Origin: Sporomusa sp. KB1
GTDB taxonomy: Bacteria > Bacillota > Negativicutes > Sporomusales > Sporomusaceae
DNA length: 64,000 nucleotides
NCBI RefSeq assembly: GCF_007830295.1
Contig: NZ_VLKC01000002.1
Span: 1,858,513 to 1,922,512 of the forward strand
Direction: 5' to 3'
This document shows positions 53,689 to 64,000 of the stretch, piece by piece (positions within the stretch are counted from its first letter, which is position 1; every line of letters starts with the position of its first letter). The notes below the pieces were generated by a model that saw nothing but the letters and a program-made list of their open reading frames with translations, made no database searches and had not been told where the DNA came from. The position numbers and the translations under genes were made by a program.

Positions 53689-54813
53689 ATGAAAATTACC
53701 TGTTCCAAAGATAAACTTCACCATGCAGTACAAACCGTGCAAAAAGCAGTTTCTGCTAAAGCTACATTTCTCCTCTTATCAGGTATTTATCTATCTGCTG
53801 AGAATAATAAATTACAACTACAAGCAACTGACTACGAAATTGGTATCAGTTGCACGATTGATGCTCAGGTAGATATTCCCGGAAAAATTGTTCTGTCTGG
53901 TCGCTATTTTCAAGAATTAGTAAAACGTCTTCCCGGTGAAACAGTAGAACTTGCTTCTTCTGAAGAAGACCATACAATAAAAATTTCAGCAGGCTCATCT
54001 CAATTCAACTTATTGAGCCTACCTGCTGAAGAATTTCCTGTATTACAATCATTATTTAAAAAAACAAATGGAGTAAATTCATTCACTGTCAAAGATAATG
54101 TTTTACGAGATATTATAAAAAGAACGACTTTCGCTTGTGCTACAGAAGAAAGTCGGCCAATATTTACCGGAGCCTTATTAGAATTAACAAACAATGATGT
54201 CAGAATGGTAGCAACTAATACTCATCGTTTAGCTTTAAAAAAGAGCACTATTGAAAATACAACGAATAGTGCTCTAAAAATTGTAATTCCTTCCAAAGTT
54301 CTAAACGAATTAGCCAGATTATTAACTTCAGAACTTCCAGTTGATGTTTCTATCTGCTGGGAAAAAAGCAAAGTAGCTTTTAGTTTTGATGATGTTTATC
54401 TCGAATCACGCTTAATTGAAGGACAATATCCTGAATATAACCGAGTTATACCACCAGAATTTGGAACTGTATCAACTATTAATACAGCGTTATTTATGGA
54501 TGCTGTAGAACGTGTCTCGCTTATGGCTAAAGATGGTGAATATAATGTAATTAAATTCCAGTTTAATAGCAATGAAGTTATAATAACCTCTAATAACCCT
54601 GATGTTGGCAAAGCTTATGAAACCATTCCCGTAAATACTGAAGGTACTGAGATAGCTATTGCCTTTAATGCCAAGTACGTAACTGATATACTAAAAAATA
54701 TTGGTACAACTGAACTTCAATTTTCGTTAAACACACCCTTGAGTCCAGCAAGGGTTAAACCGCAAAATGATGAAACCTATACCTATATCATAACCCCGGT
54801 TCGGACCAATTAA
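53689..54813 (+). CDS. dnaN: DNA polymerase III beta subunit (sliding clamp)
   Basis: The 374-residue clamp has three repeated domains: MKITCSKDKLHHAVQTVQKAV (start), FTGALLELTNNDVRMVATNTHRLAL in the middle and the C-terminal YIITPVRTN. It forms the ring that tethers the polymerase. AAGGAGG lies before the ATG. Its place after dnaA is standard. Confidence 0.97.
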   Translation: MKITCSKDKLHHAVQTVQKAVSAKATFLLLSGIYLSAENNKLQLQATDYEIGISCTIDAQVDIPGKIVLSGRYFQELVKRLPGETVELASSEEDHTIKISAGSSQFNLLSLPAEEFPVLQSLFKKTNGVNSFTVKDNVLRDIIKRTTFACATEESRPIFTGALLELTNNDVRMVATNTHRLALKKSTIENTTNSALKIVIPSKVLNELARLLTSELPVDVSICWEKSKVAFSFDDVYLESRLIEGQYPEYNRVIPPEFGTVSTINTALFMDAVERVSLMAKDGEYNVIKFQFNSNEVIITSNNPDVGKAYETIPVNTEGTEIAIAFNAKYVTDILKNIGTTELQFSLNTPLSPARVKPQNDETYTYIITPVRTN

Positions 54814-54906
54814 CTGTATGAAAAGCAGGCATGTTTCACATACTAGCGTGACAAATCTTACTCTGTCATTATCCCCTATCAGAAAGTTTAAAATGGAGGA
54901 AAAACC

Positions 54907-55128
54907 GTGGAAGAAATCGAAATACATACTTCAGAAATTAATATTGACCAATTGCTAAAATGGGCAGGTATCATTGACAACGGAGCTCAAATTAAACCAT
55001 TACTAGAAGATAAACTAATAAAACTAAATGGTACGACAGTTACAGAGCGCCGGAAAAAAGTTCGGATTAATGATGTCATTGCTATTGATGGAATTGGCTG
55101 TTGGAGAATAATTACAGGTGAAACATGA
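54907..55128 (+). CDS. yaaA: S4-domain RNA-binding protein YaaA (RlbA)
   Basis: A 73-residue S4-like protein: TSEINIDQLLKWAGIIDNGAQIKPLLEDKLIKLNG in part, then VRINDVIAIDG. It is the small gene always found between dnaN and recF in Firmicutes; it is thought to act in ribosome assembly. The start is GTG with GGAGG upstream. Its end overlaps recF by 4 bases (ATGA). Confidence 0.94.
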   Translation: MEEIEIHTSEINIDQLLKWAGIIDNGAQIKPLLEDKLIKLNGTTVTERRKKVRINDVIAIDGIGCWRIITGET

Positions 55129-56222
55129 GAGTAAATCAACTTGTTTTACATAATTTTCGTAATTATGTAAATATAGATATAAGTTTTACAGCAAATATCA
55201 ATGTCTTTATTGGTCCTAATGCCCAAGGTAAAACCAATCTTATTGAAGCTTTATATTTAGCTGCTATGGGGCGTTCACACCGGACTAATACTGACCAAGA
55301 ATTAATACGCTGGGATCAGTCTGCAGCTAGTATTGAAGTTGTTTTTTTTCGTCAGGACGTCGAAAATTCATTAAAATTTAAATTTATAACTAGTCAAAAC
55401 AAGGAGATACTATATAATAGTCACCCCTTACCTGTAAGGGAAATTATCGGCTCACTTAATGCTATATTATTTTCACCAGAAGATTTACTGTTGATAAAAG
55501 GAGCGCCGGTTTTACGTCGGCGCTTTTTGGATAATGAAATATCACAGGCAAATCCTATCTATTACCGGCAATTATTAAACTATAACCGGATACTGGGACA
55601 ACGTAATAACTTATTGAAAAAGATCAGAGAAGGCAAAGCTGGTATTGATTTACTTTCCCCTTGGGACGAGCAATTGGCAAAGGTTGCTGCTACTATCACT
55701 GAAAAGCGCCTGGAATCTGTAAAAAAGCTTACCATGTTAGCGAATCTTCATCATCGTAAACTTACCAGTAATAGTGAAAATCTTACGGTAAATTATTATT
55801 TGAGCGGGGCAAAAAAAGATAAAATAGATAATCTACATAGATGGTATCATAGCCAGTTTGATCAACAACGTAAGCAAGATATCCTAAATGGCAGTACTGG
55901 TATTGGTCCTCACAGGGATGATCTTATAATTTTAGTTAATGGTAAAAATTTGCGTAATTTTGGCTCACAAGGACAACAACGGACTGGTGTGTTAGCTATG
56001 AAACTGGCAGAATTAGAATTTATTAAATCAGAAACAGGCGAATATCCTATTTTATTGCTTGATGATGTTATGAGTGAACTTGACGCCGCCCGCCGTTCTG
56101 AGTTACTCTTATTTATTAGAGAGCGTATCCAGACTTTTATCACCGCTGCTGATGAACAATATTTTTCCAAAATAAAATTTGGTAAATTTTACCACATACA
56201 AAATGGTATGGTAACGGAGTGA
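55125..56222 (+). CDS. recF: DNA replication and repair protein RecF
   Basis: The 365-residue SMC-like ATPase has Walker A IGPNAQGKTNLIEALYL, signature GSQGQQRTGVLAMKLAEL and Walker B ILLLDDVMSELD. It loads RecA at gaps with RecO and RecR. The start overlaps the S4 gene, indicating coupling. Confidence 0.97.
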   Translation: MRVNQLVLHNFRNYVNIDISFTANINVFIGPNAQGKTNLIEALYLAAMGRSHRTNTDQELIRWDQSAASIEVVFFRQDVENSLKFKFITSQNKEILYNSHPLPVREIIGSLNAILFSPEDLLLIKGAPVLRRRFLDNEISQANPIYYRQLLNYNRILGQRNNLLKKIREGKAGIDLLSPWDEQLAKVAATITEKRLESVKKLTMLANLHHRKLTSNSENLTVNYYLSGAKKDKIDNLHRWYHSQFDQQRKQDILNGSTGIGPHRDDLIILVNGKNLRNFGSQGQQRTGVLAMKLAELEFIKSETGEYPILLLDDVMSELDAARRSELLLFIRERIQTFITAADEQYFSKIKFGKFYHIQNGMVTE

Positions 56223-56226
56223 TAGT

Positions 56227-57093
56227 ATGTTTCGGATAAAGGATATAATGCCAAGTACTCTAAAATCGCTGGGTGTCACTAAGCAATATAATGCTCAGTC
56301 GGTTATTGTTCATTGGCAGGAGATCGCCGGGGAGGAAATTACAAGTCATGCATGGCCCATATCGATTCAACGTGGTATATTGCTATTAGCTGTAAATAAT
56401 CCGGTTTGGAGTCATCACTTAATGATGCTAAAGTCTGGAATTATTAATAAAATCAATGCATTTCTCAATGAAAAAATGGTAATAGATATAAGGTTTCAAG
56501 CAGGAGATTTACGGAAATACCAGAATTGTGAAGAGGATAGGGAAAATACTCCCATATTACAACCTACTAAATTGGATGCCGAAGAATTAGCTACTGTGTG
56601 GCAGGCGACAGAAGCAATACAAGACAATAATTTAAGAAAAAAGTGTTACTATGTATTAATAAAGCAAACTGGGATTAATATAACCAAGAAAAAAGCAGGC
56701 TGGCAATCCTGCAAACATTGCAGTGTATTAGTACCACCAGGACAAAGCTATTGTAGTGTATGTAGTCTTGCATATAAGCAGGAAAGAAAATATGCAGTTA
56801 CTAAGCTGCTAACAGAGGCTCCCTGGCTTACTTATCATGAATCTTGTCAGTTTGTTCCGTGTAGCCCGCGTGAATTCCACACAGGCAAAAAGCGATTAGT
56901 TCATAAACTAATTCATGCCTTGTTTGAACCTGGATGGGACAAGCTTAATGAGGCTACTTTAGTTATGTTAATGACAGGCGTTAAGCCAGATAGAATAAAC
57001 GAAACAATGGTTAATACTGTAATTAGCAAGATAAAAGGGCGAATTGCGGAAAAAGTCAGGAGGAAAAGCTATGTTTCTGCATCTAGGCGCTGA
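56227..57093 (+). CDS. DUF721/DciA family protein with extra C-terminal zinc-ribbon-like region
   Basis: The first ~95 residues match DUF721 (SLGVTKQYNAQSVIVHWQEIAGEEITSHAWP), the domain of DciA, the ancestral helicase-loading factor in many bacteria. The remaining ~190 residues hold CKHCSVLVPPGQSYCSVC (four Cys, near 160-177) and a basic helical tail that I do not recognise. Typical DUF721 proteins are 90-150 residues, so this is an extended form. It lies 4 bases after recF and overlaps remB. Confidence 0.8.
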   Translation: MFRIKDIMPSTLKSLGVTKQYNAQSVIVHWQEIAGEEITSHAWPISIQRGILLLAVNNPVWSHHLMMLKSGIINKINAFLNEKMVIDIRFQAGDLRKYQNCEEDRENTPILQPTKLDAEELATVWQATEAIQDNNLRKKCYYVLIKQTGINITKKKAGWQSCKHCSVLVPPGQSYCSVCSLAYKQERKYAVTKLLTEAPWLTYHESCQFVPCSPREFHTGKKRLVHKLIHALFEPGWDKLNEATLVMLMTGVKPDRINETMVNTVISKIKGRIAEKVRRKSYVSASRR

Positions 57094-57325
57094 TACCGTT
57101 ATTCCCTTGCGGAATGTAATTGCTATTTTTGATTTTAAAATTATTAATTCGGCGATTACTAATCAGTACATAAACAGTATAAAGGCAAATAACAAGATCG
57201 TTGATATTTCTGATAATAATGCTAAAAGTTTTATTATTACCAACGAGAATATTTATTTTTCAGCAATATCGTCGCACACATTAAAAAAAAGAGCTGGTTA
57301 TATACCAGTTGCAGACGAGGAATAA
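57071..57325 (+). CDS. remB: RemB-like regulator (DUF370)
   Basis: An 84-residue protein with MFLHLGADTVIPLRNVIAIFDFKI, the YaaB/RemB N-terminus, and a small C-terminal helical part. The RemA/RemB family are DNA-binding regulators of matrix genes in Bacillus. ATG 57071 with AGGAAAAGCT upstream is preferred to the in-frame ATG 57044, which lies inside dciA. It overlaps the dciA 3' end by 23 bases. Confidence 0.88.
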   Translation: MFLHLGADTVIPLRNVIAIFDFKIINSAITNQYINSIKANNKIVDISDNNAKSFIITNENIYFSAISSHTLKKRAGYIPVADEE

Positions 57326-59275
<1,950 letters not shown>

Positions 59276-59294
59276 GCGATTAGGTTATTTAAAG

Positions 59295-59327
59295 AAAATG
59301 ACTGGCGGTTTTTACGTCAGTCATTTT
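59295..59327 (+). terminator. Terminator after gyrB
   Basis: A 10-bp stem (59295-59304 with 59318-59327) with extra G-U pairs inside is followed by a T-tract, 20 bases after the gyrB stop. Confidence 0.88.
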
Positions 59328-59363
59328 TTTTTGAAAGGAACTTTTTAATAATCTAAAGAATAC

Positions 59364-59393
59364 TTGACTAAAATTAGCCAATAATGATAATAT
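59364..59393 (+). promoter_or_regulatory. Promoter of the c-di-GMP riboswitch transcript
   Basis: TTGACT (59364-59369) and TAATAT (59388-59393) are 18 bases apart, about 20 bases before the aptamer. Confidence 0.65.
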
Positions 59394-59414
59394 ATTACAG
59401 TATCCAAAAAACGT

Positions 59415-59499
59415 CATATTTTGGCAAACTTATCGAAAGGTAAGGACGCAAAGCTATGGATCTAAGGGTTTTAACCTATGATTGCCAGGTTGCCATCGC
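59415..59499 (+). promoter_or_regulatory. Cyclic-di-GMP-I (GEMM-I) riboswitch aptamer
   Basis: The region contains GGCAAAC near 59423, a short stem with GAAA loop (UAUCGAAAGGUA), the invariant GGACGCAAAGC at 59443-59453, and the second arm ending GAUUGCCAGGUUGCC (to about 59495). These are the class I c-di-GMP riboswitch motifs in correct order and spacing. It precedes a gene with GGDEF and EAL domains, a classical target. Confidence 0.92.
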
Positions 59500-59501
59500 G
59501 T

Positions 59502-59539
59502 AATAAGACTAAGCTTTGGCTTGGTCTTATTTTATTTTT
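59502..59539 (+). terminator. Riboswitch expression-platform terminator
   Basis: A 13-bp stem (59502-59514 with 59519-59531) with one wobble is followed by TTTATTTTT, directly after the aptamer and 15 bases before the gene's start codon. Confidence 0.88.
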
Positions 59540-59554
59540 GAGGTGAGAAATAAG

Positions 59555-61252
59555 TTGATTAAAGCTCGTAAGCTAGGCGACCCGGATTATATTTTAAAGA
59601 TTAAAGAAAATATAGTAAAAAAGAATAATAGTAATAATGTGTTGGGAACATATGAAATATTAGCTAAAAGAGCTAGTGACATTATTTTATTTATAAAACC
59701 CAATGGTGATATTTTAGCTGTTAATGATGTGGCATTATATAAGTATGGTTATTCGCGTAAAGAATTATTAGCAATGAATGTTTTTGGACTAAGAATAGAT
59801 GAACAATCTGTTGTAGCGGGTGATTTGAAAACTAGTGAGGAAAAAGGAATTTTGTATGAAACTGTTCACAGGAAAAAAGATGGCAGTTTGATAAACGTGC
59901 AAGTTAATTCTCAAGGTACAACAATTGCCGGAAAAAGAGTTATCATTAGTGTTATTAGAGATATTACTGAACGAAAGAATATGGAAGAACAGCTGCATTA
60001 TGGGGTTAGGCACGATTATCTAACTGGGTTACCTAACCAGTATTACTTAATTGAATATATTTGTCAGATGCGTGAAAAATCAAGTATTAAAACGAGTGCT
60101 ATTCTTTTGGCAAATATCGATAATTTCAAGATAGTTAACGATACCTATGGTTATAGTGCTGGAAATTCGATATTGATTCAGATTGTCAAGTGTTTTCAAT
60201 CTTATTTAAGAGAAAATGATTTTTTTGTTCGTCTTGACAAAGATGAATTTGCTATTATATTGTCTGATATAGACAAAGGAGAAGCAACGCTATTAGCAAA
60301 TAAACTAATAACAGTATTAAAGCAAGAAAATTTTATTTTGGGCGAAAATTTCTTTAAAGTCAGCGTGAGCATTGGAGTAGGATTTATTGAAACAATACAG
60401 GATATAGACAATGCATTTTCCTATGCTGATGCTGCCATGCGTGCTGCGAAGGAACAAGGAAAAAACAGAGTAGTAGTAATTCAAAAAATGGAAGATAGGA
60501 TGAAAGTTATTGAGAATAACCGGATTTTAACTCAGGTTATTGATGCCATCAAAAAAAATAAATTTAAACTATTTTTGCAGCCTATATGTAAAATTGGAAA
60601 TGATATTTTACATTACGAAGCGTTAATTAGGATGATTGACGATCAAGAAAAGATACTTATGCCAGCTGCGTTTATTCCTGTAGCTGAGAGATATGGTCTA
60701 ATGTCTCAGATTGATCAATGGGTCATTGGGACAGCGATTAAGATGCTTGAAAGTCGCAAGGATTTAAACATTTTTGTTAATATTTCAGGTGAAAGTCTTG
60801 GTGATGATTCAATGCTACAGTGTATAGAATCTCACATTCATAACAGTATTATAAATCCATGTAGGATTGGATTTGAAATAACGGAAACAACAGCGATAAA
60901 GAATATTACAAAAGCTGAACAGTGGATTCATAGGTTAAAGGCTTTGGGATGCCGCTTTGCTCTTGATGATTTTGGAGTAGGGTTTTCGTCTTTCTCGCAT
61001 CTACAGAAATTGCCAGTAGATTATTTAAAAATTGATGGGTCATTTATTAGAGATTTGGATTCTGACAATACCAAGCGGGCTTTAGTGCAAGCAATGAATG
61101 TTGTGGCACATACGCTAGGGAAAAAGACAATAGCTGAGTTTGTCGAGAATGCGAGCATTTGGAAAATTCTAAATGAATTAAGTATAGATTATGGGCAGGG
61201 GTATTATCTGGGTATGCCTAAGCCTATTTTTAAAGTCAATTTATTACGATAG
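59555..61252 (+). CDS. PAS-GGDEF(degenerate)-EAL c-di-GMP phosphodiesterase candidate
   Basis: The protein of about 565 residues has a PAS domain (about 28-145), a GGDEF domain (about 150-310) and an EAL domain (about 325-560). The GGDEF signature reads VRLDKDEFAIIL, so the two Gly are replaced and cyclase activity is unlikely. The EAL domain keeps HYEALIR, NISGESLG, EITETTAIKN, DDFGVGFSS and LKIDGSFI, so c-di-GMP hydrolysis is likely. TTG 59555 has AGGTGAG seven bases upstream; upstream in-frame codons lie inside the terminator. No membrane segment is present. Confidence 0.9.
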   Translation: MIKARKLGDPDYILKIKENIVKKNNSNNVLGTYEILAKRASDIILFIKPNGDILAVNDVALYKYGYSRKELLAMNVFGLRIDEQSVVAGDLKTSEEKGILYETVHRKKDGSLINVQVNSQGTTIAGKRVIISVIRDITERKNMEEQLHYGVRHDYLTGLPNQYYLIEYICQMREKSSIKTSAILLANIDNFKIVNDTYGYSAGNSILIQIVKCFQSYLRENDFFVRLDKDEFAIILSDIDKGEATLLANKLITVLKQENFILGENFFKVSVSIGVGFIETIQDIDNAFSYADAAMRAAKEQGKNRVVVIQKMEDRMKVIENNRILTQVIDAIKKNKFKLFLQPICKIGNDILHYEALIRMIDDQEKILMPAAFIPVAERYGLMSQIDQWVIGTAIKMLESRKDLNIFVNISGESLGDDSMLQCIESHIHNSIINPCRIGFEITETTAIKNITKAEQWIHRLKALGCRFALDDFGVGFSSFSHLQKLPVDYLKIDGSFIRDLDSDNTKRALVQAMNVVAHTLGKKTIAEFVENASIWKILNELSIDYGQGYYLGMPKPIFKVNLLR

Positions 61253-61260
61253 TAGCCTCT

Positions 61261-61326
61261 TTTTTGCAAGGAACTTATGTATTTTATCGAACATATACTA
61301 TACAAATAAGTGTAAACTTGCAAAAA
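61261..61326 (+). other. Inverted repeat in the leader of the unknown 61.3-kb gene
   Basis: A 10-base pair of arms (61261-61270 with 61317-61326) encloses a second 6-base pair (61273-61278 with 61306-61311). The 3' arm touches the AAAAAGGAG ribosome site, so it could hide the start of translation. Confidence 0.45.
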
Positions 61327-61339
61327 GGAGATGAGGTAC

Positions 61340-61873
61340 ATGAACAATAAAAAACTTGATAATTGGGAAGGCTGCTGTCAGCTTAGATTTAATATACTGC
61401 CAACAAATAGGCCGCCGACTATTGATGCTGGGTTTTGGGTACAGGCGACGGCGAGCGGCGAGATATGCGGCAATGATAATGGTACCGGTAGTATTTGTTT
61501 ATCAGCCGAGGGATTGCTCCCTCTAGGTGTATATACTGCTTGGTTTCTTACTGACAGAGGTCTAAAACCAGCTGCACCTACTGATGCTATATATACAGCA
61601 GATAGTTTTGATCCTAACCGATTAGTGGTAAACAGTGACGGAGTGTTGAATTATTATATTGCGCCACTTGATTTTAACCCTTTTCGTGGGATACCTTTGC
61701 CGGGAAGCAAGGCAAGGGCGGTAATTCAGGGAGTAGTAATTGGTTATCATAGTAATCGTATGACTAATGGTATTATTCCTGGCGAATTTAATGTAAATTT
61801 TTTTGAACAGCTAACAGCTGAAATTCGTTTTTCCCGCATAGCTGCTGTAGTGACTACTACTATGGAAGACTAA
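61340..61873 (+). CDS. Unrecognised protein of about 177 residues
   Basis: I do not recognise this protein. It lacks a signal peptide and membrane segment, is rich in Gly, Asn and Pro, and is predicted mostly beta (DAGFWVQATASGEICGNDNGTGSICLSAEGLLPLGVYTAWF). Three Cys pairs or single Cys occur in the first half (ECC-like GCCQ, EICG, SICL). GGAG lies nine bases before ATG 61340, which is preferred to ATG 61331. Its last 4 bases overlap the convergent L,D-transpeptidase gene. A secreted or spore-coat protein is possible but unproven. Confidence 0.7.
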   Translation: MNNKKLDNWEGCCQLRFNILPTNRPPTIDAGFWVQATASGEICGNDNGTGSICLSAEGLLPLGVYTAWFLTDRGLKPAAPTDAIYTADSFDPNRLVVNSDGVLNYYIAPLDFNPFRGIPLPGSKARAVIQGVVIGYHSNRMTNGIIPGEFNVNFFEQLTAEIRFSRIAAVVTTTMED

Positions 61874-62205
61874 GCTTCAATAGAAACCGGGGTGCCAATA
61901 GCTACCATTCTTGACAATTCCAGCACATCCCGGTTATACATACGGATACAGCCTTTAGAAACAGCACCGCCAATAGCGGCAGGATTATTAGTGCCATGGA
62001 TACCATAATGTGGTTGGCTAAGCCCAAGCCACATAACGCCAAACGGACCGCCCGGATTGGGAAGTTTGCTAACAATGTGGTACTTTCCGGTCGGGGTAGC
62101 AGTATGTGCTTTGCCAACACCGATAACATAAGTTCTAATTACTGTATTGTTTTTTAATAGAAGTAAGTGTCGTCTGGATAAAAAAATTTTAATTGAATAT
62201 CCCAT
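61870..62205 (-). CDS. L,D-transpeptidase, YkuD type
   Basis: A 111-residue minimal YkuD domain. It has SRRHLLLLKNNTVIRTYVIGVGK, TPTGKYHIVSK and the active site HGTNN...SKGCIRM with the catalytic Cys near 87. YkuD enzymes make 3-3 peptidoglycan crosslinks or attach proteins to it. There is no signal peptide or LysM domain, so it may act on the forespore cortex or be a cytoplasmic-side enzyme; B. subtilis YkuD is spore-associated. AGGTGATAAT lies before the ATG. Confidence 0.9.
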   Translation of the reverse strand: MGYSIKIFLSRRHLLLLKNNTVIRTYVIGVGKAHTATPTGKYHIVSKLPNPGGPFGVMWLGLSQPHYGIHGTNNPAAIGGAVSKGCIRMYNRDVLELSRMVAIGTPVSIEA

Positions 62206-62341
62206 ATTATCACCTCTGTTACCATACTATGACAGGGAACAATGAATGTGAGGCTGGAGAAGGTAATGTTATTATGATTGACATTACTTTTTTGGAAGAT
62301 ACAATAATTTTAAAACGAATAAGGCCACTGGATAATAGAGA

Positions 62342-62372
62342 AACAATAGGTGTTACCAAAACATCTATTGTT
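62342..62372 (+). terminator. Intrinsic terminator of unknown parent transcript
   Basis: A 13-bp stem (62342-62354 with 62360-62372, one G-U pair) is followed by a long T-tract. No convincing gene precedes it on the plus strand since 62206, so it may end read-through or a short transcript. Confidence 0.75.
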
Positions 62373-62522
62373 TTTTTTTATTGAGACAGGCCCAAAAATT
62401 CAATTGTCGTAATAAATTAGTAAAAAGGTGTAATTGCTTTTGGTGATGCTGTGTATATTTTTTATGAATATTTAAAAATAATTTAAGGTTAATCCCAAAA
62501 AAGCAAAAGGAGGCAAGTAAAT

Positions 62523-64000
62523 ATGGCTTATGATTTTGAAAAGCTCATTAAGCAAGATCGCAACGAGCATAAACAATATAAGTTTGATGGTACATTATTA
62601 AACTATTTGGCAATCGTAAAAGATAACCCGGGAATAGCAGTATTAGCCCATCAACGGATGCAGGAACTATTAATTAAGTCTGGTATCGAAATTATTAAGA
62701 CAGAGGAAAATCCACGCCTAAAACGGGTGTATGGCAACGATATCATTAAGCGTTATAGCTTCTTTGTCAATAAATTTTTTGGCATTGATAAAAGCATTAT
62801 GAAGATTATGCGCTATTTTCATTCGGCGGCAATGAAAGGGGAAGAATCCCGCCAGGTACTCTATCTGGTAGGACCAGTAGGCGCTGGTAAGTCTTCTATC
62901 ATGGAAGCGTTAAAGCAGGTGCTGGAAATGAGCCCACCAATTTATATGTTGAAGGATTGTCCGATGCGCGAAGAACCATTGCATCTCATTCCCAAGCATC
63001 TTCGTCCTCAGTTTGAAGAATTACTAGGAGTAACTATCGAAGGAGATTTATGTCCGATATGTCGTTACCGGCTAAAACATGATTTTAATGGTGAATTTGA
63101 ACGGTTTCCGGTTACAACCTCAGAGTTTTCTATCCGCTCACGCAAAGGTATTGGCGTTGTTCCGCCAGTTGATCCTAATAACCAGGATACCTCTGTGTTA
63201 TCAGGCTCTGTCGATATTTCCAAATTGGATCTTTATCCGGAAGATGACCCCCGGGTACTGTCTTTAAATGGCGCTTTTAACGTTGGGAATCGCGGCATAG
63301 TAGAATTTATTGAGGTATTTAAAAATGATGTAGAGTATCTTCATACAATGATCACGGCTACCCAAGAAAAGTCAATTCCCTCACCAGGTAAAGGAGCTAT
63401 GATTTATTTTGATGGCATTATTCTGGCTCACTCTAATGAGGCCGAGTGGAACAAGTTCAAATCAGATCATACCAATGAAGCTATTCTGGACCGGATCGTA
63501 AAAGTTGAGGTTCCTTATTGTTTGGAACTTGATGAAGAAGTTAAGATATACCGCAAGGTTTTGAAAAATAGCAGTTTTAACGCGCATATTGCTCCCCATA
63601 CAATTGAAGTAGCCTCTATGTTTGCTATTTTGACCCGCCTGACACCTTCCTCAAAGGTTGACCCGTTGACTAAATTAAAGATATATAATGGCGAAGAAAT
63701 CGTGGAAAAAGGATCGACAAAACGAATGGATATTGTTGAACTGCGTGACGAAGCGCCTCGTGAAGGTATGACCGGTATATCTACCCGTTTTATTATGAAA
63801 GTCCTTGATAACACATTATCTGAATCTGAATTTAATTGCATTAACCCAATTGCTGTTATTGAAACTATGGTTAAGGCAACCAAAGAGCTAGCCATTGCCG
63901 ATGATGAAAAGAAACGCTATCTTGGTTTTTTGCAAGATACAATAAAAAAAGAATACAACAAAATATTAGAAAAAGAAGTAACCAAAGCGTTTATTCATGG
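62523..64000 (+). CDS. prkA: PrkA serine protein kinase / AAA+ protein, N-terminal part
   Basis: The first ~492 codons of PrkA; the C-terminal end lies beyond the window. Visible are the N-terminal segment MAYDFEKLIKQDRN, RQVLYLVGPVGAGKSSIMEALK (Walker A, near 120-140) and a Cys pair (CPICRYR). The segment IYFDGIILAHSNEAEWNKFK and the beginning of the kinase-like C-terminal part (GMTGISTRFIMKVLDN) are also visible. PrkA is expressed during sporulation in Bacillus and is part of the yeaG family. AAAGGAGG stands nine bases before the ATG. Confidence 0.94.
   Translation, partial: MAYDFEKLIKQDRNEHKQYKFDGTLLNYLAIVKDNPGIAVLAHQRMQELLIKSGIEIIKTEENPRLKRVYGNDIIKRYSFFVNKFFGIDKSIMKIMRYFHSAAMKGEESRQVLYLVGPVGAGKSSIMEALKQVLEMSPPIYMLKDCPMREEPLHLIPKHLRPQFEELLGVTIEGDLCPICRYRLKHDFNGEFERFPVTTSEFSIRSRKGIGVVPPVDPNNQDTSVLSGSVDISKLDLYPEDDPRVLSLNGAFNVGNRGIVEFIEVFKNDVEYLHTMITATQEKSIPSPGKGAMIYFDGIILAHSNEAEWNKFKSDHTNEAILDRIVKVEVPYCLELDEEVKIYRKVLKNSSFNAHIAPHTIEVASMFAILTRLTPSSKVDPLTKLKIYNGEEIVEKGSTKRMDIVELRDEAPREGMTGISTRFIMKVLDNTLSESEFNCINPIAVIETMVKATKELAIADDEKKRYLGFLQDTIKKEYNKILEKEVTKAFIH

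Noticed and set aside
62274-62384. Short plus-strand frame (about 36 codons) before prkA
   Set aside because: Its 3' half is the terminator stem and T-tract, the ribosome site is poor and no family is visible.

Overview
The window is a replication-origin region of a low-to-moderate GC, endospore-forming Firmicute, most likely one of the Negativicutes/Sporomusa-type anaerobes. That lineage call is an inference from gene content and order; no rRNA is present to test it. The core order matches the classical Bacillus origin map. To the left of dnaA, on the minus strand, are rpmH, rnpA, yidD, yidC, jag, mnmE, mnmG, rsmG, noc and parA-parB, followed further out by ychF, rpsF-ssb-rpsR and gdpP-rplI. 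To the right, on the plus strand, are dnaA, dnaN, an S4-domain gene, recF, dciA, remB and gyrB. Spore-forming ability is suggested by a spore-type Lon protease (lonC), yyaC, noc and prkA. Anaerobic life is suggested by the [FeFe]-hydrogenase maturase hydF and complete selA, selB and selD genes.

Layout. 1-6.5 kb: lonC (cut by the window edge), rplI, gdpP, yybS, a MazG-like gene and a PAS histidine kinase. 6.6-13.3 kb: rpsF-ssb-rpsR, an Fsr-like MFS transporter, ychF, a DUF951 gene, mscS and a selenium cluster (DUF3343 gene, yedF, selD). selD itself contains an in-frame UGA followed by a compact bSECIS-like hairpin. 13.4-15.1 kb: a CDF metal exporter behind a NiCo-type riboswitch and a CBS-ACT protein. 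15.2-19.8 kb: a branched-chain amino-acid ABC transporter (livJHMGF order of transcription). 20.1-25.7 kb: a three-gene rearranged glutamate synthase behind a long leader that starts with a ykkC-family riboswitch resembling the ppGpp/PRPP subtypes. 25.7-29.8 kb: selA-selB and yyaC. 29.9-36.4 kb: bactofilin, M23 peptidase, DUF4446, DUF554, a cysteine desulfurase, hydF and aspartase. 36.4-38.1 kb: parAB with two parS sites. 38.3-41.3 kb: a split cobalamin-dependent methionine synthase. 41.4-41.7 kb: a nested palindromic element. 41.8-51.3 kb: the noc-to-rpmH block, interrupted by cheV and an unrecognised zinc-ribbon gene. 51.3-59.3 kb: oriC and the dnaA-gyrB block. 59.3-64 kb: a c-di-GMP-I riboswitch with a PAS-GGDEF-EAL gene, an unknown 177-residue protein, an L,D-transpeptidase and prkA (cut by the window edge).

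Much of the regulatory information is in RNA. Three known riboswitch families can be recognised by sequence and fold, each overlapping or followed by an intrinsic terminator: ykkC subtype 2 on glutamate synthase, NiCo on the CDF exporter and c-di-GMP-I on a c-di-GMP signalling gene. Two other leaders are structured but unassigned (livJ, and the distal part of the glutamate synthase leader), as is the mnmE-cheV intergenic region. No tRNA, rRNA, CRISPR array, transposase gene or prophage was seen. I did not find a clearly new protein system. The least explained parts are the distal glutamate synthase leader, the 41.4-41.7 kb palindromic element and the 46.9-47.0 kb structured region.
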